Of a stretch of 32,610 nucleotides of DNA, positions 31,504 through 32,610 are shown in pieces. A program made the translations under genes and the position numbers. This DNA comes from Gammaproteobacteria bacterium. Lineage in GTDB: Bacteria > Pseudomonadota > Gammaproteobacteria > Eutrophobiales > Eutrophobiaceae. The DNA is taken from positions 1 to 32,610 of the forward strand of contig JAPPLI010000104.1 of NCBI GenBank assembly GCA_028819495.1, given 5' to 3'. The notes under the pieces were generated by a model, which ran no database searches, had not been told where the DNA came from, and was given only the letters and a program-made list of their open reading frames with translations. The first letter of the stretch is position 1; each line of letters begins with the position of its first letter.

Positions 31504-32610
31504 TTATTTCGACGTTTTATACGCCGGCAGCAACAAGGTCATGACAGCGGAGATAATGATGACAATGACAGCGGTCATCAATACCTCCCGGTAAGAACCA
31601 TAAGTCTCATAAGCGAGGCCAAAAGCATAAGGACCCAGGCTGGTGCCGATAAGAAAGGAAGAAAAAAGGATCCCATATATCTTGCCGAAATTAGCCACTC
31701 CGTAGTAACGGCTGGTGAGAAACGCCAGCATGTCTATCTCCGCGCCCATACTCAGGCCGATGCACAGGGCAGCCAGAAACGCCGGCGTGCCGACTGCGCC
31801 GGCTGCCAGGATGCCCACACCGCAGGCGCTGATCAAAAAGCAGATAAAAGCAACCCGGGTGGCGCTGAACAGGTCTATCAGGTAACCGACGAAAATACGT
31901 GAAACCACGATGGCTATACCCAGGGTGGACTGGACCAGTGCCGCGCCGCCTGTCGTCATGCCGCGGTCCGTCATCATCGGGACCATGTGCGATAACACGC
32001 CGTAAAGGCCGAAAGACAAGAAGCTGAATATCAGGAAAAGTTGCCATAACAGTCGTGATTTAAGTACGGGCAGCAGGTTCAATGTTGTTTTTTCAGAGCT
32101 CCCGGTTGTTGTGACGTCCTTGTCAGGTGAAGCAGCTTTGCCCTGTCCCGACGGTGCGTCTCGCAGAAAAAACCAGACCAGCGGCACGGCTACTGCCACG
32201 GTGACTGTCGCCAAACATAAATAACCGGCCCGCCAACCGTAACCGTCAATGACATACTGCGCCAGTGGGGGCACATAGGCAAAACCCATCCCGCTCCCCC
32301 CCATGGCAATCCCGATTGCCAGTCCCCGCCGGCTGTCGAACCAGGTTGTTATGGTGCGCAAATAAGGCAGCGCGTTCGCGCCGGCTCCCAGACAGCCAAT
32401 CAAAATATAGATAACAAGCAATTCCCACAGGGCGTCGACGAACAGGGCCGGCGTAGCGAGCAACGCAGCAAAGACCAGGATGGAAGGCAATAACACCCGC
32501 CGACTGCCAAAGCGATCGACCAATTGACCGATGATGGGGATGCTGAGCGCCAGTGAAATGGTGGAGTAAGTCGCTGCAAGACTGATTTGAGCGCGATCCC
32601 AGCCGAACTC
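31504..32610 (-). CDS. MFS transporter, OFA/monocarboxylate-like (5' partial)
   Basis: The frame is open to the window's end, so the N-terminus (helix 1) is missing. The readable part starts EFGWDRAQISLAATYSTIS and includes the MFS loop 2-3 motif QLVDRFGSRRV. Paired six-helix halves are separated by a hydrophilic loop (about SGQGKAASPDKDVTTTGSSEKTT). The EFGW..R..I and GxxxDRFGxRRV pattern resembles oxalate/formate-antiporter-type carriers of small carboxylates. It faces the BBE oxidoreductase across the island, lies outside the right repeat, and shares that gene's more GC-rich codon choice by eye. It may therefore belong to the original chromosome rather than the island. Confidence 0.85.
   Translation of the reverse strand, partial: EFGWDRAQISLAATYSTISLALSIPIIGQLVDRFGSRRVLLPSILVFAALLATPALFVDALWELLVIYILIGCLGAGANALPYLRTITTWFDSRRGLAIGIAMGGSGMGFAYVPPLAQYVIDGYGWRAGYLCLATVTVAVAVPLVWFFLRDAPSGQGKAASPDKDVTTTGSSEKTTLNLLPVLKSRLLWQLFLIFSFLSFGLYGVLSHMVPMMTDRGMTTGGAALVQSTLGIAIVVSRIFVGYLIDLFSATRVAFICFLISACGVGILAAGAVGTPAFLAALCIGLSMGAEIDMLAFLTSRYYGVANFGKIYGILFSSFLIGTSLGPYAFGLAYETYGSYREVLMTAVIVIIISAVMTLLLPAYKTSK

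Noticed and set aside
1..32610. CRISPR arrays, transposases, integrases, toxin-antitoxin pairs or phage genes
   Set aside because: I looked for repeated spacers and for these protein families in the readable frames and found none.

Overview
The window looks like a catabolic genomic island in a Gram-negative proteobacterium, most likely an aerobic, possibly marine gammaproteobacterium. This is inferred from a TonB-dependent receptor with a typical signal peptide and EEVVVTAQKR box, an FCD-type GntR regulator, several SDRs, a P450, and an acetoin/pyruvate-type 2-oxoacid dehydrogenase. No ribosomal or phylogenetic marker is present, so the taxon is a guess.

Layout. The edges are two incomplete genes that point at each other: the 3' end of a BBE-type FAD oxidoreductase (1-263, +) and an OFA-like MFS transporter (31504-32610, -). 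Just inside each is a copy of a 53-bp imperfect direct repeat (324-376 and 31412-31464; 44 of 53 positions agree). Its first part resembles the 3' end (T-loop plus acceptor strand) of a tRNA-Leu. Between the repeats lies about 31 kb of metabolic genes with no integrase or transposase.

Transcription units, left to right: (1) 4376->591 (-): creatinase-like M24 protein, ATZ/TRZ amidohydrolase, 4-OT tautomerase, isochorismatase-VOC fusion. (2) 10195->4485 (-): MR/MLE enolase-superfamily enzyme, opine dehydrogenase-like, dipicolinate-synthase-A-like, hydantoinase/dihydropyrimidinase, CodA-like deaminase. (3) 13128->10316 (-): P450 and two SDRs. (4) 13268->15035 (+): CobW GTPase and a PhyH-like protein. 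(5) 15538->15047 (-): DUF2165 membrane protein. (6) 15682->18702 (+): NCS2-like permease and a second ATZ/TRZ amidohydrolase. (7) 19460->18750 (-): GntR regulator. (8) 22658->19575 (-): SDR, IPNS-type 2OG oxygenase, MFS transporter. (9) 25018->22778 (-): TonB receptor, with a strong terminator. (10) 30014->25251 (-): E1alpha, E1beta, E2, VOC protein, exported Zn deaminase, YCII protein. (11) 30168->31292 (+): DAO-family FAD oxidoreductase.

How it may work together. Nearly every promoter region in the island carries a variant of TTGTGATCACAA, including the one in front of the only local regulator (GntR, 18750-19460). In several cases it overlaps recognisable -35/-10 elements, so the scattered operons look like one regulon. 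The gene set is rich in C-N hydrolases of cyclic or amidine nitrogen compounds: two ATZ/TRZ enzymes, a CodA-like enzyme, a hydantoinase, a creatinase-like M24, an isochorismatase-type amidase and a CDA-family deaminase. Uptake proteins (TonB, NCS2-like, MFS), oxygenases (P450, 2OG) and dehydrogenases accompany them. I infer import and stepwise dismantling of a nitrogen-heterocyclic compound. Part of the set parallels creatinine breakdown (deaminase, hydantoinase, carbamoylsarcosine-type amidase, sarcosine-oxidase-type flavoenzyme). Several substrate or metal residues differ from the textbook enzymes, so the true substrate is unknown.
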